A program made the translations under genes and the position numbers. The notes below the pieces were generated by a model. The model searched no databases. It was not told the DNA's origin and saw only the letters and a program-made list of their open reading frames with translations. Positions 52,624-61,177 of a stretch of 64,000 bases of DNA are shown here, piece after piece (the first letter of the stretch is position 1; each line of letters opens with the position of its first letter). Source of the DNA: Kibdelosporangium sp. MJ126-NF4. GTDB taxonomy: Bacteria; Actinomycetota; Actinomycetes; Mycobacteriales; Pseudonocardiaceae. Location: positions 1,440,657-1,504,656 of the forward strand of contig NZ_CDME01000011.1 of assembly GCF_000826545.1 (NCBI RefSeq), written 5' to 3'.

Positions 52624-52926
52624 GTGATCATCGATTTCGATGCTGAGCTGTGGCTGTGGGACGCACGGCGCAACGAGAGCTGGACGTTCGTCAGCGTGCC
52701 GATCGACGTGTCCGAGGAGATCCGGGAGATCACCGCGGGGCCGAGACGCGGGTTCGGGTCGGTGCGGGTGAACGTCACCGTCGGCGCGACCGCCTGGCGG
52801 ACGTCGATCTTCCCGGACAGCAAGGAGGGCTGCTACGTGCTGCCGGTCAAGCGGGCCGTGCGGAAGGCCGAGGCGCTCGATGTCGGCGACACCGTGTCCG
52901 TGCGGATCGAACTGGTCGATTTCTGA
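52624..52926 (+). CDS. DUF1905 protein
   Basis: Encodes 100 residues from GTG 52624. The short beta-rich sequence (FDAELWLWDARRNESWTFVSVPIDVSEEIREI, RVNVTVGATAWRTSIFPDSKEGCYVLPVKRAVR, DTVSVRIELVD) matches DUF1905, a small beta-barrel of unknown role. It stands alone, followed by a strong nested hairpin. Confidence 0.85.
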   Translation: MIIDFDAELWLWDARRNESWTFVSVPIDVSEEIREITAGPRRGFGSVRVNVTVGATAWRTSIFPDSKEGCYVLPVKRAVRKAEALDVGDTVSVRIELVDF

Positions 52927-52942
52927 TCGAAAAACCGTGTCA

Positions 52943-52978
52943 AGGGAAATGTGTCCCAGCGAGGCTGGGAATTTCCCT
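52943..52978 (+). terminator. Nested hairpin after the DUF1905 gene
   Basis: Outer stem AGGGAAA/TTTCCCT (7 bp) encloses an inner stem TCCCAGC/GCTGGGA (7 bp) with a GAG loop and a small bulge. It begins 17 bp after the DUF1905 stop and fits a transcription terminator without a T-tract, or an attenuator of the downstream reductase gene (leader from 52979). Confidence 0.6.
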
Positions 52979-53102
52979 GCGTCGCGTGGCGTAAATGTCA
53001 GTGCGGGCGGGGAATTGCGGCGCATCTCGCTGTGACTTCGTTGCCGGGCGTCTGATCCGACTGATAAGCAGGTCACGACGACGGACGACGGAGGGCCCCG
53101 AA

Positions 53103-54128
53103 ATGCAATCTCGTCATCTCAGCGTAACCAGTATCGGTGGACCGGAAACGCTGCACCAGCGCGTTGAACAGATCGGCGAACCCGGAAACGGGCAGGCCCT
53201 TGTGCGTATCGAGGCCGCCGGGGTGTCCTTCGGGGACATTCTCATCCGGCTCGGTGTGATCCCCGGCAGCCCGAAACCTCCCTTCACGCCCGGGTTCGAC
53301 TTCGCCGGTGTCGTCGAGAAGGTCGGGCCCGGTGTGGACAACCTCGAGCCGGGCCAGCCGGTTGCCGCACTGGTGCAGACCGGCGGCTACTCCGAACACC
53401 TGATCGTGCCCGCCGACCGGCTCGTGCCACGGCCCAAGGGCGCGAACGCGGTGGAGTCGGCCGCGGTGGCGCTCAACTACTTCATCGCGTACCAGATGCT
53501 CCACCGAGTCGCCGAAGTCAAAGCAGGCATGAGAATATTGGTGCACGGCGCGTCCGGTGGCGTCGGTGTCGCGTTCCTGCAGCTGGCCCAGCTCGCCGGG
53601 ATCGAGGTGTACGGCTCCGCGTCGGCGTCGAACCTCGACCTGGTCCGCAAGTTCGGCGGGCACCCGATCGACTACCGCACAGAGGACTTCGTGGACGTCA
53701 TCCGCGCACTGCCCGGTGGTTCGGTGTACGCGGCGTTCGACGCGATCGGCGGATCGCACTTCAACAAGTCCTCGTCGGTGATCGAACGCGGCGGCATCCT
53801 CGTCGCGTACGGCCAGAGCGCGGCCCTCGTCGACGGCCAGGCCAAGAAAGCCGTGGGCGCACGCGGATTCCTCGGCGGGATCGTGCTGCCGAAGCTGGTC
53901 CCGAACGGCAAGCGCAGCCTGTTCTACAACGCCTGGAGCCTGGAGAAGACACACCCGCACGCCTACCGCGAGGACCTCGCGGCCGTGCTGGACCTGTTGG
54001 CGCAGGGCAAGATCACGCCGATCATCGCCAAGACCGTGCCGTTGGAGCAGGCGCCGGACGCGCAGCGGGAACTGGAACGGGGCACGGCCGGTGGCAAGAT
54101 CGTCCTCACCCCAGGCGAGTCGGCCTGA
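53103..54128 (+). CDS. Zinc-independent medium-chain reductase (quinone oxidoreductase family)
   Basis: Encodes 341 residues from ATG 53103 with GGAGGG upstream. The GroES-like N-terminus (GQALVRIEAAGVSFGDILIRLG) lacks the zinc ligands of alcohol dehydrogenases, and the NADPH site is ILVHGASGGVGVAFLQLAQLAGIEVYGSAS. This is the QOR/enoyl-reductase type, reducing quinones or enoyl compounds. It is followed 4 bp later by an exporter gene, hinting at a joint detoxification or export role. Confidence 0.88.
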   Translation: MQSRHLSVTSIGGPETLHQRVEQIGEPGNGQALVRIEAAGVSFGDILIRLGVIPGSPKPPFTPGFDFAGVVEKVGPGVDNLEPGQPVAALVQTGGYSEHLIVPADRLVPRPKGANAVESAAVALNYFIAYQMLHRVAEVKAGMRILVHGASGGVGVAFLQLAQLAGIEVYGSASASNLDLVRKFGGHPIDYRTEDFVDVIRALPGGSVYAAFDAIGGSHFNKSSSVIERGGILVAYGQSAALVDGQAKKAVGARGFLGGIVLPKLVPNGKRSLFYNAWSLEKTHPHAYREDLAAVLDLLAQGKITPIIAKTVPLEQAPDAQRELERGTAGGKIVLTPGESA

Positions 54129-54132
54129 CACC

Positions 54133-55737
54133 GTGTCTCAACCCCACGATCGAGCAGGCCGAGTGCCTCCCAACCGCACCTCAGGGGAACGTGGCGCAAG
54201 CCAACCACCGGTACGCACTGAACTGGATGGTGTCAGCGCAAAGGTGACCAAGCGTAGAAATTCCGGGGAGGCGGGACAGGAGATCCGGATCGTGTTCGCT
54301 GGGCTGGCTCTCGCGATGTTCCTCGCGTCGCTCGACCAGACCATCATCGCCACCACGCTGCCGTCGATCTCCGGCGATCTGGGCAGCCTGGCGCAACTGT
54401 CCTGGATCGTCACCGTCTACCACCTCGCGTCGGCGGCGACGACCCCGCTGTGGGGCCGCAGCAGTGACCTCTACGGCCGCAAACGCTTGTTCGTGGCCGC
54501 GATCGTGGTGTTTCTCGCCAGTTCCGCGCTCTGCGGGCTGGCGCAGGACATCGGCCAGCTGATCGCGTTCCGCGCGTGCCAGGGGCTCGGCGCGGGCGGG
54601 ATGATGACGTTGGCGATGGCTGTGCTCGCCGACGTCGTCGCGCCCCGGGAACGCGGCCGCTACCAGGGATATCTGCAGCTGGTCTTCACGCTGGCCAGCG
54701 TGCTGGGGCCGTTTCTCGGCGGGCTGCTGGTCGACATCACGTCGTGGCGGTGGGTGTTCTACGTCAACCTGCCGATCGGTGCCGTGGCGCTGCTGGTCGT
54801 GATCACGAAGCTGAAACTGCCGCAGACCCGGTCGAAACGGTCGGTCGACGTGCCGGGCGCGGTCCTGCTCACCGGCGGTGTGGTCTGCCTGCTGATGGTC
54901 ACCGAGTGGGGTGGCAAACGCGCGGCGTGGGACTCTGCGGAGATCCTGAGTCTCATCGGCGGAGCCGTCGTGCTGCTGGGTATCTTCGCGTTCTGGGAAC
55001 GACGGGCGGCCGAGCCGATCCTGCCGCCGAGGCTGTTTCGCAACCCGGTGTTCGTCGTCGTGGCGCTGACGCTGTTCCTGTCCACGTGCATGATGTTCGC
55101 GGTCCTGATGTTCACGCCACTGTTCCTGCAGATCGTCGTCGGCGCCAAGGCCACGAGCACCGGCCTGCTGCTGTTGCCGATGACGATCGGGATCACGCTG
55201 TCCACGACGGTGTCCGGCAAGCTGATCGCGAAGACCGGGCGGTACAAGCATTTTCCGGTGATCGGGCTGATGATCGCGACCGTCGTCGGGTTCCTGCTCT
55301 CGCGGATCACGCAGGAGACGTCCCAGCTGACGGTGACCGTCTACGCGCTGCTGTTCGGTGTGGGTTTCGGCATGGTGGCGCAGGTTCTGGTGACCGCGGT
55401 GCAGAACGGGGCCGAACGCCAGGACATCGGCATCGCGACCGCGTCGGCGAACTTCTTCCGGTCACTGGGCGCGTCGATCGGCTCGGCCGTGCTCGGGTCG
55501 GTGTTCGCCAGTGGGCTGGACAGCCGTCTCGGCAGCGGTGCCGGTGGGGTGAGCGCGCAGGAGATCCAGGCCGCGCCGCAGGACATCCAGCGGCTGCCCG
55601 AGGCCGCGCGGGCCGCGATCTCCAGCGGTGTCACCGAATCGGTCACAACGGTGTTCCTGATCGCCGCGATCGTCGCGGCGGCGGCAGTCGTCACCGTTCT
55701 CTTCCTGAAAGAGACACCGTTGCGCAGGGTGCAATGA
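54133..55737 (+). CDS. DHA2-family MFS drug exporter (EmrB/QacA type)
   Basis: Encodes up to 534 residues from GTG 54133; GTG 54244 would shorten the charged start by 37 residues. Fourteen hydrophobic segments are expected, with the DHA2 signatures FLASLDQTIIATTLPSI (helix 1), WGRSSDLYGRKRLF (motif A) and GPFLGGLLVDITSWRWVFYVNLPIG (motif C). It exports cationic or lipophilic drugs by proton antiport. Association with a quinone-type reductase suggests resistance to a toxic or self-made compound. Confidence 0.9.
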   Translation: MSQPHDRAGRVPPNRTSGERGASQPPVRTELDGVSAKVTKRRNSGEAGQEIRIVFAGLALAMFLASLDQTIIATTLPSISGDLGSLAQLSWIVTVYHLASAATTPLWGRSSDLYGRKRLFVAAIVVFLASSALCGLAQDIGQLIAFRACQGLGAGGMMTLAMAVLADVVAPRERGRYQGYLQLVFTLASVLGPFLGGLLVDITSWRWVFYVNLPIGAVALLVVITKLKLPQTRSKRSVDVPGAVLLTGGVVCLLMVTEWGGKRAAWDSAEILSLIGGAVVLLGIFAFWERRAAEPILPPRLFRNPVFVVVALTLFLSTCMMFAVLMFTPLFLQIVVGAKATSTGLLLLPMTIGITLSTTVSGKLIAKTGRYKHFPVIGLMIATVVGFLLSRITQETSQLTVTVYALLFGVGFGMVAQVLVTAVQNGAERQDIGIATASANFFRSLGASIGSAVLGSVFASGLDSRLGSGAGGVSAQEIQAAPQDIQRLPEAARAAISSGVTESVTTVFLIAAIVAAAAVVTVLFLKETPLRRVQ

Positions 55738-55837
55738 GATGTACGGCAGGTTGCGTATGGCTATGAGCGAGAACGCGTACCGGAAATGTCGTCGCGCGCC
55801 CGACGCGCCACACACCGCGACGCAGGATGCTTGATTC

Positions 55838-56293
55838 ATGGTGGACAAGTCTTGGCGGACCTTCGGGGTTCGCGCCTCCGACCTCGAACGTGAGGACGCC
55901 GCACACCGGATCGAGGCAGCCAACCGCGAGGGGCGACTGTCCCTCGCCGAGGCCGAACAGCGGCTGGCTCTGGCCTACACCGCGACCTACCGTTACGAAC
56001 TGCGCAGGCTGGTCGACGATCTGCCGGTCCGGCACGTCCCGGCGCCCGGCCCCGGCGAGCGGGACGCCAACTTCTGGCTTCTCGTGCACATCGCCGTGGT
56101 CGTCGGACTGACCGCGTTGCTGGTCTACCGTTGGGTGATCGCGCCAATGGAGTTCTTCTGGCCGATCTTCCCGCTGTCCGTGTTCGGCGCGAGCCTCGCC
56201 GTGCACGTGTGGTTCTGGCTCCACGGCCGACGGCGGGCCACCATCTTCAGTGGCCCGCCGCCGCTCGTGCCGGACGAATCCGACAATTCCTAG
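55838..56293 (+). CDS. DUF1707 membrane protein
   Basis: Encodes 151 residues. The N-terminal 55 residues are a DUF1707 domain (GVRASDLEREDAAHRIEAANREGRLSLAEAEQRLALAYTATY), which usually heads actinobacterial membrane proteins. Two transmembrane helices follow (about 83-102 and 110-128). Its function is unknown; the N-domain sits in the cytosol. The following oxidase gene converges with it (12 bp gap). Confidence 0.88.
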   Translation: MVDKSWRTFGVRASDLEREDAAHRIEAANREGRLSLAEAEQRLALAYTATYRYELRRLVDDLPVRHVPAPGPGERDANFWLLVHIAVVVGLTALLVYRWVIAPMEFFWPIFPLSVFGASLAVHVWFWLHGRRRATIFSGPPPLVPDESDNS

Positions 56294-56304
56294 ATGCCCA
56301 GTTC

Positions 56305-57816
56305 TTAGATACTCTGGGCGAAGCGGAAGAACCTGTGCGGGTCGTAGCGCCACTTGATCCACTGGAGCCTGCTGTGGTTGCCGCCGTAGTACGCCCGGCG
56401 CCAGTCCGGCAGCGTGGAGTCGATGAAGTTGACCTGGCCCTCGCCGTTGCCGTGCCGCCGGGCGACCGCGAACCCCTTGGCGGTCCACGACTCGATCGAC
56501 GCCTTCACCTCGTCGGGCGGCGCGGCGGTGCGAACGCCCGCGGTGTAGGTGAAGTAGTGCTGTGCTGTGCGATGGGCGTAGGCCGTGGCCGACGGGGCGA
56601 CGCGGTTGATCCGGCCGCCGAGACCGCCCCAGCTCATCACCCGGAACTGGCCGCCCGCCGGGTCGGCCTCGTAGGCCGCCAGCGCCTCGCCGATCGCTGA
56701 CGAGGTCATCGGCCGGTCGGCCAGCCTCCCGCGCGCGAGCACGAAACTCTGCCGTGGCAGAGTGGCTTCCAGGTTGTAGCCGACCCGGTGGCACTGCTGC
56801 ACGGTCTTCGTGCCGCAGCCGAACATCCGCATCATCGCGTCGAAGTACGTCAGGTCGTCGGCGGACCGGCTGGCCGGTGCCGAGCCGACGGCCGAGACGA
56901 GCGCGGTCAAGTGGGGGTCCACAGTGGCCACTGGGCCGCCGAACCAGCTGCCGGACACGAACAACGACGGCTGGCTGCCCGGCGCCGCGTTCTGGTTCAT
57001 CACCGTCAGGTTCGCGGTCAGGTCGTCCGGTGCGGACGCCAGCCACGGCAGGAACGCGGCGATCACCTCGGCGGCGCGGGCATAGGGCCAGCTGAGCGAG
57101 AAGCTCACCGTCCGTGTTGTGGTCACCGGCGCGATCTCGTACTGGGTGACCACGCCGAAGTTGCCGCCACCGCCGCCGCGCAACGCCCAGAAGAGGTCAG
57201 GTTCGCGCGTCGGCGAGCACCGCGCCACTCGACCGTCGGCCAGGACGACCTCGGCCGACAGCAGCCGGTCGCTGGCCACGCCGTACTTGCGTGACAACGG
57301 CCCGACGCCGCCGCCCTGCAGGTAGCCGCCCATGCCGACGGTCGGGCAGTTGCCCGTGATCGCGGACAGGCCACGCTGGCTCAGCGTGGACAGCAGGTCG
57401 ATGCCCTGCACACCGGGGCCCAGCCGGACCGAGGAGGCACCGACGTCGATCCGGCTCAGCCGGGAGACGTCCAGGACCATCCCGGTCGTGGTGGAGTAGC
57501 CCGCGGCCGAGTGGCCGCCGCTGCGCACCGCGACGGCGATGTCGTTGTCCTGCGCGAACCTCACACAGGTGCGGACATCGCCGACGTTCTCGCAGTACGC
57601 GATCGCCTGCGGCAGAACGTGGTCGAAGGCCGCGCTGTCGAGCTGGCGGGCCTGGGTGTACGCCGGGTCGCTCGGCAGTACGACGTCTCCGCTCAGGCAC
57701 CCGCTGAGCCGCTCCCACCTGGTTCGCCGGGTGCTTGCTGCTGCCGTCGCCGGAGCCAGCAGCAGCGCTCCGGCTGTGCCCAATCCCGTGCGCAGCAACG
57801 TCCTTCGGTTGATCAT
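56305..57816 (-). CDS. Tat-exported BBE-like FAD-linked oxidase
   Basis: Encodes 503 residues from ATG 57816. A twin-arginine signal (INRRTLLRTGLG) with a hydrophobic core leads export. The FAD-binding PCMH fold has RSGGHSAAGYS with H102 and GNCPTVGMGGY with C157, the two residues that attach FAD bicovalently in berberine-bridge-type oxidases. The C-terminal BBE motif (WRRAYYGGNHSRLQWIKWRYDPHRFF) is present. It oxidises sugars, alcohols or natural-product intermediates outside the membrane. Confidence 0.9.
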   Translation of the reverse strand: MINRRTLLRTGLGTAGALLLAPATAAASTRRTRWERLSGCLSGDVVLPSDPAYTQARQLDSAAFDHVLPQAIAYCENVGDVRTCVRFAQDNDIAVAVRSGGHSAAGYSTTTGMVLDVSRLSRIDVGASSVRLGPGVQGIDLLSTLSQRGLSAITGNCPTVGMGGYLQGGGVGPLSRKYGVASDRLLSAEVVLADGRVARCSPTREPDLFWALRGGGGGNFGVVTQYEIAPVTTTRTVSFSLSWPYARAAEVIAAFLPWLASAPDDLTANLTVMNQNAAPGSQPSLFVSGSWFGGPVATVDPHLTALVSAVGSAPASRSADDLTYFDAMMRMFGCGTKTVQQCHRVGYNLEATLPRQSFVLARGRLADRPMTSSAIGEALAAYEADPAGGQFRVMSWGGLGGRINRVAPSATAYAHRTAQHYFTYTAGVRTAAPPDEVKASIESWTAKGFAVARRHGNGEGQVNFIDSTLPDWRRAYYGGNHSRLQWIKWRYDPHRFFRFAQSI

Positions 57817-57895
57817 GGATCCGCTCCCTGTGTCGACTGCGGATCCACGCTGACACCGGGCGCGGGCGTTGTCTCGGTGCCGGGACGCAATTCCC

Positions 57896-57925
57896 CGCCG
57901 CCTGGGACAAGGTTCCCAGGCGGCG
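57896..57925 (-). terminator. 12-bp perfect hairpin after the LLM oxidoreductase gene
   Basis: CGCCGCCTGGGA/TCCCAGGCGGCG with a 6-nt loop, starting 6 bp past the stop of the minus-strand LLM gene and before the BBE gene. It would end the LLM transcript and separate the two minus-strand genes. No T-tract is seen. Confidence 0.7.
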
Positions 57926-57931
57926 AGGCGG

Positions 57932-58750
57932 TTACGCGCCCTTGAGCGCGGCCACCACCGGCGCGAACCTCTCCAGGTAGAACGCGTTGACCGTGAAGTA
58001 GGAGATGCCGAGCCGGTCCCGCTGCCTGCGGACGGTCTCGATCATCTGCTCCGCGGTGCCCGCGAGCACGGTCACCGCGCCCGCCTCGGCCAGTGCGGCC
58101 ACGCTGGCGCCGATGAACGGCTGCACCTGGGTCGGCAGGTCCCGGCCTGCCGCGATCAGGTTGATGTTGAGCTCGATGTCGCCGAACCGCTCGGCCGCGA
58201 CGTCCTTGAAGCGATCCACAATGGACTGTGCTTCGTCCTCGGTGGTGGTCGGCTTCCAGGTGAACGTGACCGTGTCGGCCTCGCGCGCGGCCAGTGCGAG
58301 CAGCTTCGGGCCCGCGCCGCCGATCAGCAGCCTGGGCCGGTCCTGCTCCTGCTTGAGCTGCGCGACCAGGTCGGCCAGTCGGGCGATCCGCTCGCCCGGT
58401 GTGCCGAGCTCGCGGCCCAGCCTGGCGGCCCAGGCCTCCGAGCCCGGCCGCCCGGCGCCAAGACCGAGCTCGAGCCTGCCGCCGGACAGCCGGTTGAGCG
58501 TACGGGCCTGCCAGACGGTGTTCTTGTGGTCGCGGAAGGACTCGGCGAGCACGAACGTGCCGAAGTGCAGCCGGGTGGTCGACGCCGCGACTCCGGCGAG
58601 CAGGGCCAGCGGGTCGTGCTCGCTGACCGGGTCCGGCGTCAGCAGCGTGTCGAAACCGACTTCCTCCGCACGCGCGGCCAGTTTCGCCAACGCGGCCACG
58701 TCGGGGACCTGTCCGGCCACGATGCCGAACCGGAACGGGCGATCAGTCAT
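57932..58750 (-). CDS. LLM-class F420-dependent oxidoreductase
   Basis: Encodes 272 residues from ATG 58750, with AAGGAG upstream (an in-frame GTG lies one codon earlier). A luciferase-like TIM barrel: FRFGIVAGQVPDVAALAKLAARAEEVGFDTLLTPD at the start, TTRLHFGTFVLAESFRDHKNTVWQARTLNRLSGGRLELGLGAGRPG, and LIGGAGPKLLALAAREAD. Actinobacterial members mostly use F420 rather than FMN, but the cofactor is inferred. The substrate is unknown. It is divergent from the SnoaL-like gene. Confidence 0.87.
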   Translation of the reverse strand: MTDRPFRFGIVAGQVPDVAALAKLAARAEEVGFDTLLTPDPVSEHDPLALLAGVAASTTRLHFGTFVLAESFRDHKNTVWQARTLNRLSGGRLELGLGAGRPGSEAWAARLGRELGTPGERIARLADLVAQLKQEQDRPRLLIGGAGPKLLALAAREADTVTFTWKPTTTEDEAQSIVDRFKDVAAERFGDIELNINLIAAGRDLPTQVQPFIGASVAALAEAGAVTVLAGTAEQMIETVRRQRDRLGISYFTVNAFYLERFAPVVAALKGA

Positions 58751-58916
58751 CACACAACTCCTTGGACTCGACCTTCCTCCTCACCGAATCATGCCGCGAA
58801 GAGGCACCGCGGGCGGGCGAAATCGCCCGATGTTCCCAGACTGCCGGGACGAGTGACTCATGACGCGGGGACCGGCTTGGGGAAACCTTGACCAGGCAAC
58901 GACGTGGAGGTGAACC

Positions 58917-59351
58917 GTGAGCGGCGCACAGCTTGTCCGGCACATCACGGAGAATGTCGTCAACCGCGGCAATTTGTCCATTGTGTACGACCTGTTCGCT
59001 TCGGACTATGTGGCGCACAAGACCGGAATGTCGCTGCCGCGTGGCCCCGAGGCCTTCAAGATGTCCGTGCGCCAGTGGCGGGACGCGTTTCCCGACTACC
59101 AGGTGACCATCGAGGACGTCTTCGAGTCCGGTGACCTGGTCACCAGTCGGTTCGTGGCCGTGGGGACGCACCTGGGCCCGCTGATGGGCATCCCGGCGTC
59201 GGAGAAGGGGTTCCGGATCACCGGGACCGAGGTGCACCGGGTCGACGGCGGACAGGTGGCCGAGTCGTGGCTCGCCGACGACATCCCGCGGCTGCTGAGC
59301 GACCTCGGCATTCTCGCCCCGGTGAACACGAGGCCGGGGCAATGGACGTGA
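58917..59351 (+). CDS. SnoaL-like ester cyclase/NTF2-fold protein
   Basis: Encodes 144 residues from GTG 58917. The NTF2-like fold shows MSVRQWRDAFPDYQVTIEDVFESGDLV, VAVGTHLGPLMGIPASEKGFRITGTEVHRVDGGQVAESWLADD, typical of the SnoaL/ester-cyclase family. Members catalyse aldol ring closure in polyketide biosynthesis or act in stress metabolism. It is the first gene of a plus-strand unit and is followed by the HAD-like gene (13 bp). Confidence 0.87.
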   Translation: MSGAQLVRHITENVVNRGNLSIVYDLFASDYVAHKTGMSLPRGPEAFKMSVRQWRDAFPDYQVTIEDVFESGDLVTSRFVAVGTHLGPLMGIPASEKGFRITGTEVHRVDGGQVAESWLADDIPRLLSDLGILAPVNTRPGQWT

Positions 59352-59364
59352 AAGGGGCGTCAGC

Positions 59365-59802
59365 ATGGCGCGACGGCGGCTGATTCTGTTCGAAGTGGAC
59401 GGTGTACTGGTCAGGCGCGGCGAACTGGTCCGCCCGCCCGGTGCGGCCGAGGGCCTCGCCAGGTTGCGGCACGAGACCGACGCGGTGCTCTCTGTCGTGA
59501 CCGCGCAGGACAAGGCCGCCGCGCTGCGCAAGACCGACGTGGTCGGGGTGAACCGCTACCTCGACATGGAAGTCGGCGCGTACGGGTCCGAAACCGTCCG
59601 GATGGCACGGGAGCGGGCGAACGCGGCCTATGGCTGCGAATTCACGGTCATGGCGGTCACGGCGGCCGATGTGGCCCGGTTGCGCCAGGCCGACGAGGTG
59701 GTTGCGCTGTCCCCGGTGCAGGGCGCTGACCACGTCGTGGCGAGCCTGCTCGACCTCGCGGATCTCGCCACTAGGCCGTGTTTCGACGCCCCCGTTCGAT
59801 GA
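59365..59802 (+). CDS. HAD-like protein with a Glu in place of the nucleophile
   Basis: Encodes 145 residues. The start RRLILFEVDGVLVRRGELVRPPGAAEGLARLR follows the HAD motif I pattern (hhhhDxDGT/V), but the expected nucleophilic Asp is Glu (FEVDG). VVTAQDKAAALRKTDVVGVNRYLDMEVGAYG resembles motif II surroundings, and AVTAADVARLRQADEVVALSPVQGADHVV the end of the fold. Loss of the nucleophile suggests no phosphatase activity. The C-terminal residues are encoded inside the left arm of the long palindrome at 59774, so the true end may have been altered by that element. Confidence 0.6.
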   Translation: MARRRLILFEVDGVLVRRGELVRPPGAAEGLARLRHETDAVLSVVTAQDKAAALRKTDVVGVNRYLDMEVGAYGSETVRMARERANAAYGCEFTVMAVTAADVARLRQADEVVALSPVQGADHVVASLLDLADLATRPCFDAPVR

Positions 59803-59935
59803 GAGTCGGGATCGGGGCGGTTCCTGGCGCCGCCGCAGGGACGCCGGAATACTGGTTGTCTTTTGGTGTTCCTGCGGTGGCGCCAGGGACCGCATCCGGC
59901 CCGGCTATCGCGGACGGGGGCGTCGAGACACGGCC
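59774..59935. repeat. 160-bp imperfect palindrome
   Basis: Outer arms GGCCGTGTTTCGACGCCCCC (59774) and its near-complement ending at 59935 match at 20 of 21 positions. Inner arms GGTTCCTGGCGCCGCCGCAG and CTGCGGTGGCGCCAGGGACC also pair. A central loop contains TGGTTGTCTTTTGG. It covers the end of the HAD-like gene (59365-59802) and the promoter side of the RCC1 gene. It may be a MITE-like element, a large terminator hairpin or a regulatory stem. Confidence 0.72.
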
Positions 59936-59986
59936 CAGTGTTCCCGCGAATTGATGGTTCCGAGACAACGAGACACAGGAGACGTG

Positions 59987-61096
59987 ATGACGGTCGTGAA
60001 CACCGAAACCGGGATCGCCACCGGCAGTGTGTGGATCTGGGGTGACAACGCCTTCCGCCAGCAGTGCGACGGGACGACCGAGCCTCGCCTGCTGCCCGCG
60101 AAACTGGACGGCCTCGACGACGTCGTGACCATCACCGGCGGTGGCGGCCAGGGCGTGGTGCTGCGGGCCGACCGGTCCGTGTGGGCCTGGGGGCGCAACG
60201 ACCACGGCCAGGTGGGCGACGGGACCAACGAGAACCGCGCGGTGCCCGCGAAGATCGAGGGCCTCGACGACGTCGCTCAGTTGTCCGGTGGCGGCGGGCA
60301 CACGCTCGCGCTCGCCCACGACGGCACAGTCTGGGCGTGGGGCCACAACGGCCGCGGTGACCTGGGTGACGGGACCACCGACAGCCGGAGCGCGCCGGTC
60401 AAGGTCAAGGGCCTGCGGGATGTGACCTCGGTGGCGTGGGGCGGCGGTCACGGTGTCGCGCTGCGCGCCGACGGAACCGTGTGGTCCTGGGGCCACAACC
60501 TGTTCGGCGGACTGGGCGACGGCACCACCGAGACCCGGCTGGAGCCGGTCATGGTCGACCTGCCCAACGTCGTCGAGGTACACGGCGGCGGCGGGCACAC
60601 GCTCGCCAAGACCGCGGACGGGACCGTGTGGGCGTGGGGCCGCAACGACCGCGGCCAGGTCGGTGACGGCTCCACCGAGACCCGGCTGAGCCCGGTTCGG
60701 GTCCAGGGCCTTGATGGCGTCGAGGTGAAGAAGTTCATTGGCGGCTACTTCCACAGCCTGGTGCTCGCGACGGACGGCACGGTCTGGATGTGGGGCAACA
60801 ACGACAGCGGCCAACTGGGCGACGGCACGACGAACAACCGGCCGGTGCCCGCTCAGGTCGAGGGATTGAGCGGCGTGACAGCCGTCGCCGGTGGCGGTGG
60901 CCGCAACGAGTTCGGGCCCGGCGGGCACACCGTCGTGCTGCTGGAGGACGGGACCCTGCGGGCGTGGGGCCTCAACGACGCCGGTCAGCTCGGCGACGGC
61001 ACGACCGAGAACCGGTCGCGTCCCGTTGCCGTGCAAGGCATCAAGGACGTGCTCGCGATCGTCGCGGGCGGTGGCTACACCATGGCGCTGGCCTAG
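59987..61096 (+). CDS. RCC1-repeat beta-propeller protein
   Basis: Encodes 369 residues from ATG 59987 with CAGGAG upstream. Seven RCC1-type blades of about 50 residues are visible, each with a core like VWAWGRNDHGQVGDGT followed by a PAKIEGLDDV-type linker. There is no signal peptide or membrane helix, so it is cytoplasmic unless exported in another way. Bacterial RCC1 proteins are scaffolds or inhibitors of uncertain function. The blades are very similar to one another, indicating recent internal duplication. Confidence 0.88.
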   Translation: MTVVNTETGIATGSVWIWGDNAFRQQCDGTTEPRLLPAKLDGLDDVVTITGGGGQGVVLRADRSVWAWGRNDHGQVGDGTNENRAVPAKIEGLDDVAQLSGGGGHTLALAHDGTVWAWGHNGRGDLGDGTTDSRSAPVKVKGLRDVTSVAWGGGHGVALRADGTVWSWGHNLFGGLGDGTTETRLEPVMVDLPNVVEVHGGGGHTLAKTADGTVWAWGRNDRGQVGDGSTETRLSPVRVQGLDGVEVKKFIGGYFHSLVLATDGTVWMWGNNDSGQLGDGTTNNRPVPAQVEGLSGVTAVAGGGGRNEFGPGGHTVVLLEDGTLRAWGLNDAGQLGDGTTENRSRPVAVQGIKDVLAIVAGGGYTMALA

Positions 61097-61126
61097 CGGT
61101 CGCAACCACTAGCGGACCAGCTGCCC

Positions 61127-61171
61127 GCCGCTCCTGACCCCGGTGTCCGGCAACCGCGGGTCGGGAGCGGC
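61127..61171. terminator. Bidirectional hairpin between convergent RCC1 and YciI genes
   Basis: GCCGCTCCTGACCC pairs with GGGTCGGGAGCGGC (13 of 14) across a 17-nt loop, then GCTTTGCT follows on the plus strand. The position between two convergent stops (61096 and 61178) and the stem strength support a shared terminator. Confidence 0.72.
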
Positions 61172-61177
61172 GCTTTG

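Noticed and set aside
59630..59986. Upstream extension of the RCC1 frame
   Set aside because: It overlaps the HAD-like gene and the long palindrome and contains no RCC1 repeat. ATG 59987 has a good ribosome binding site.
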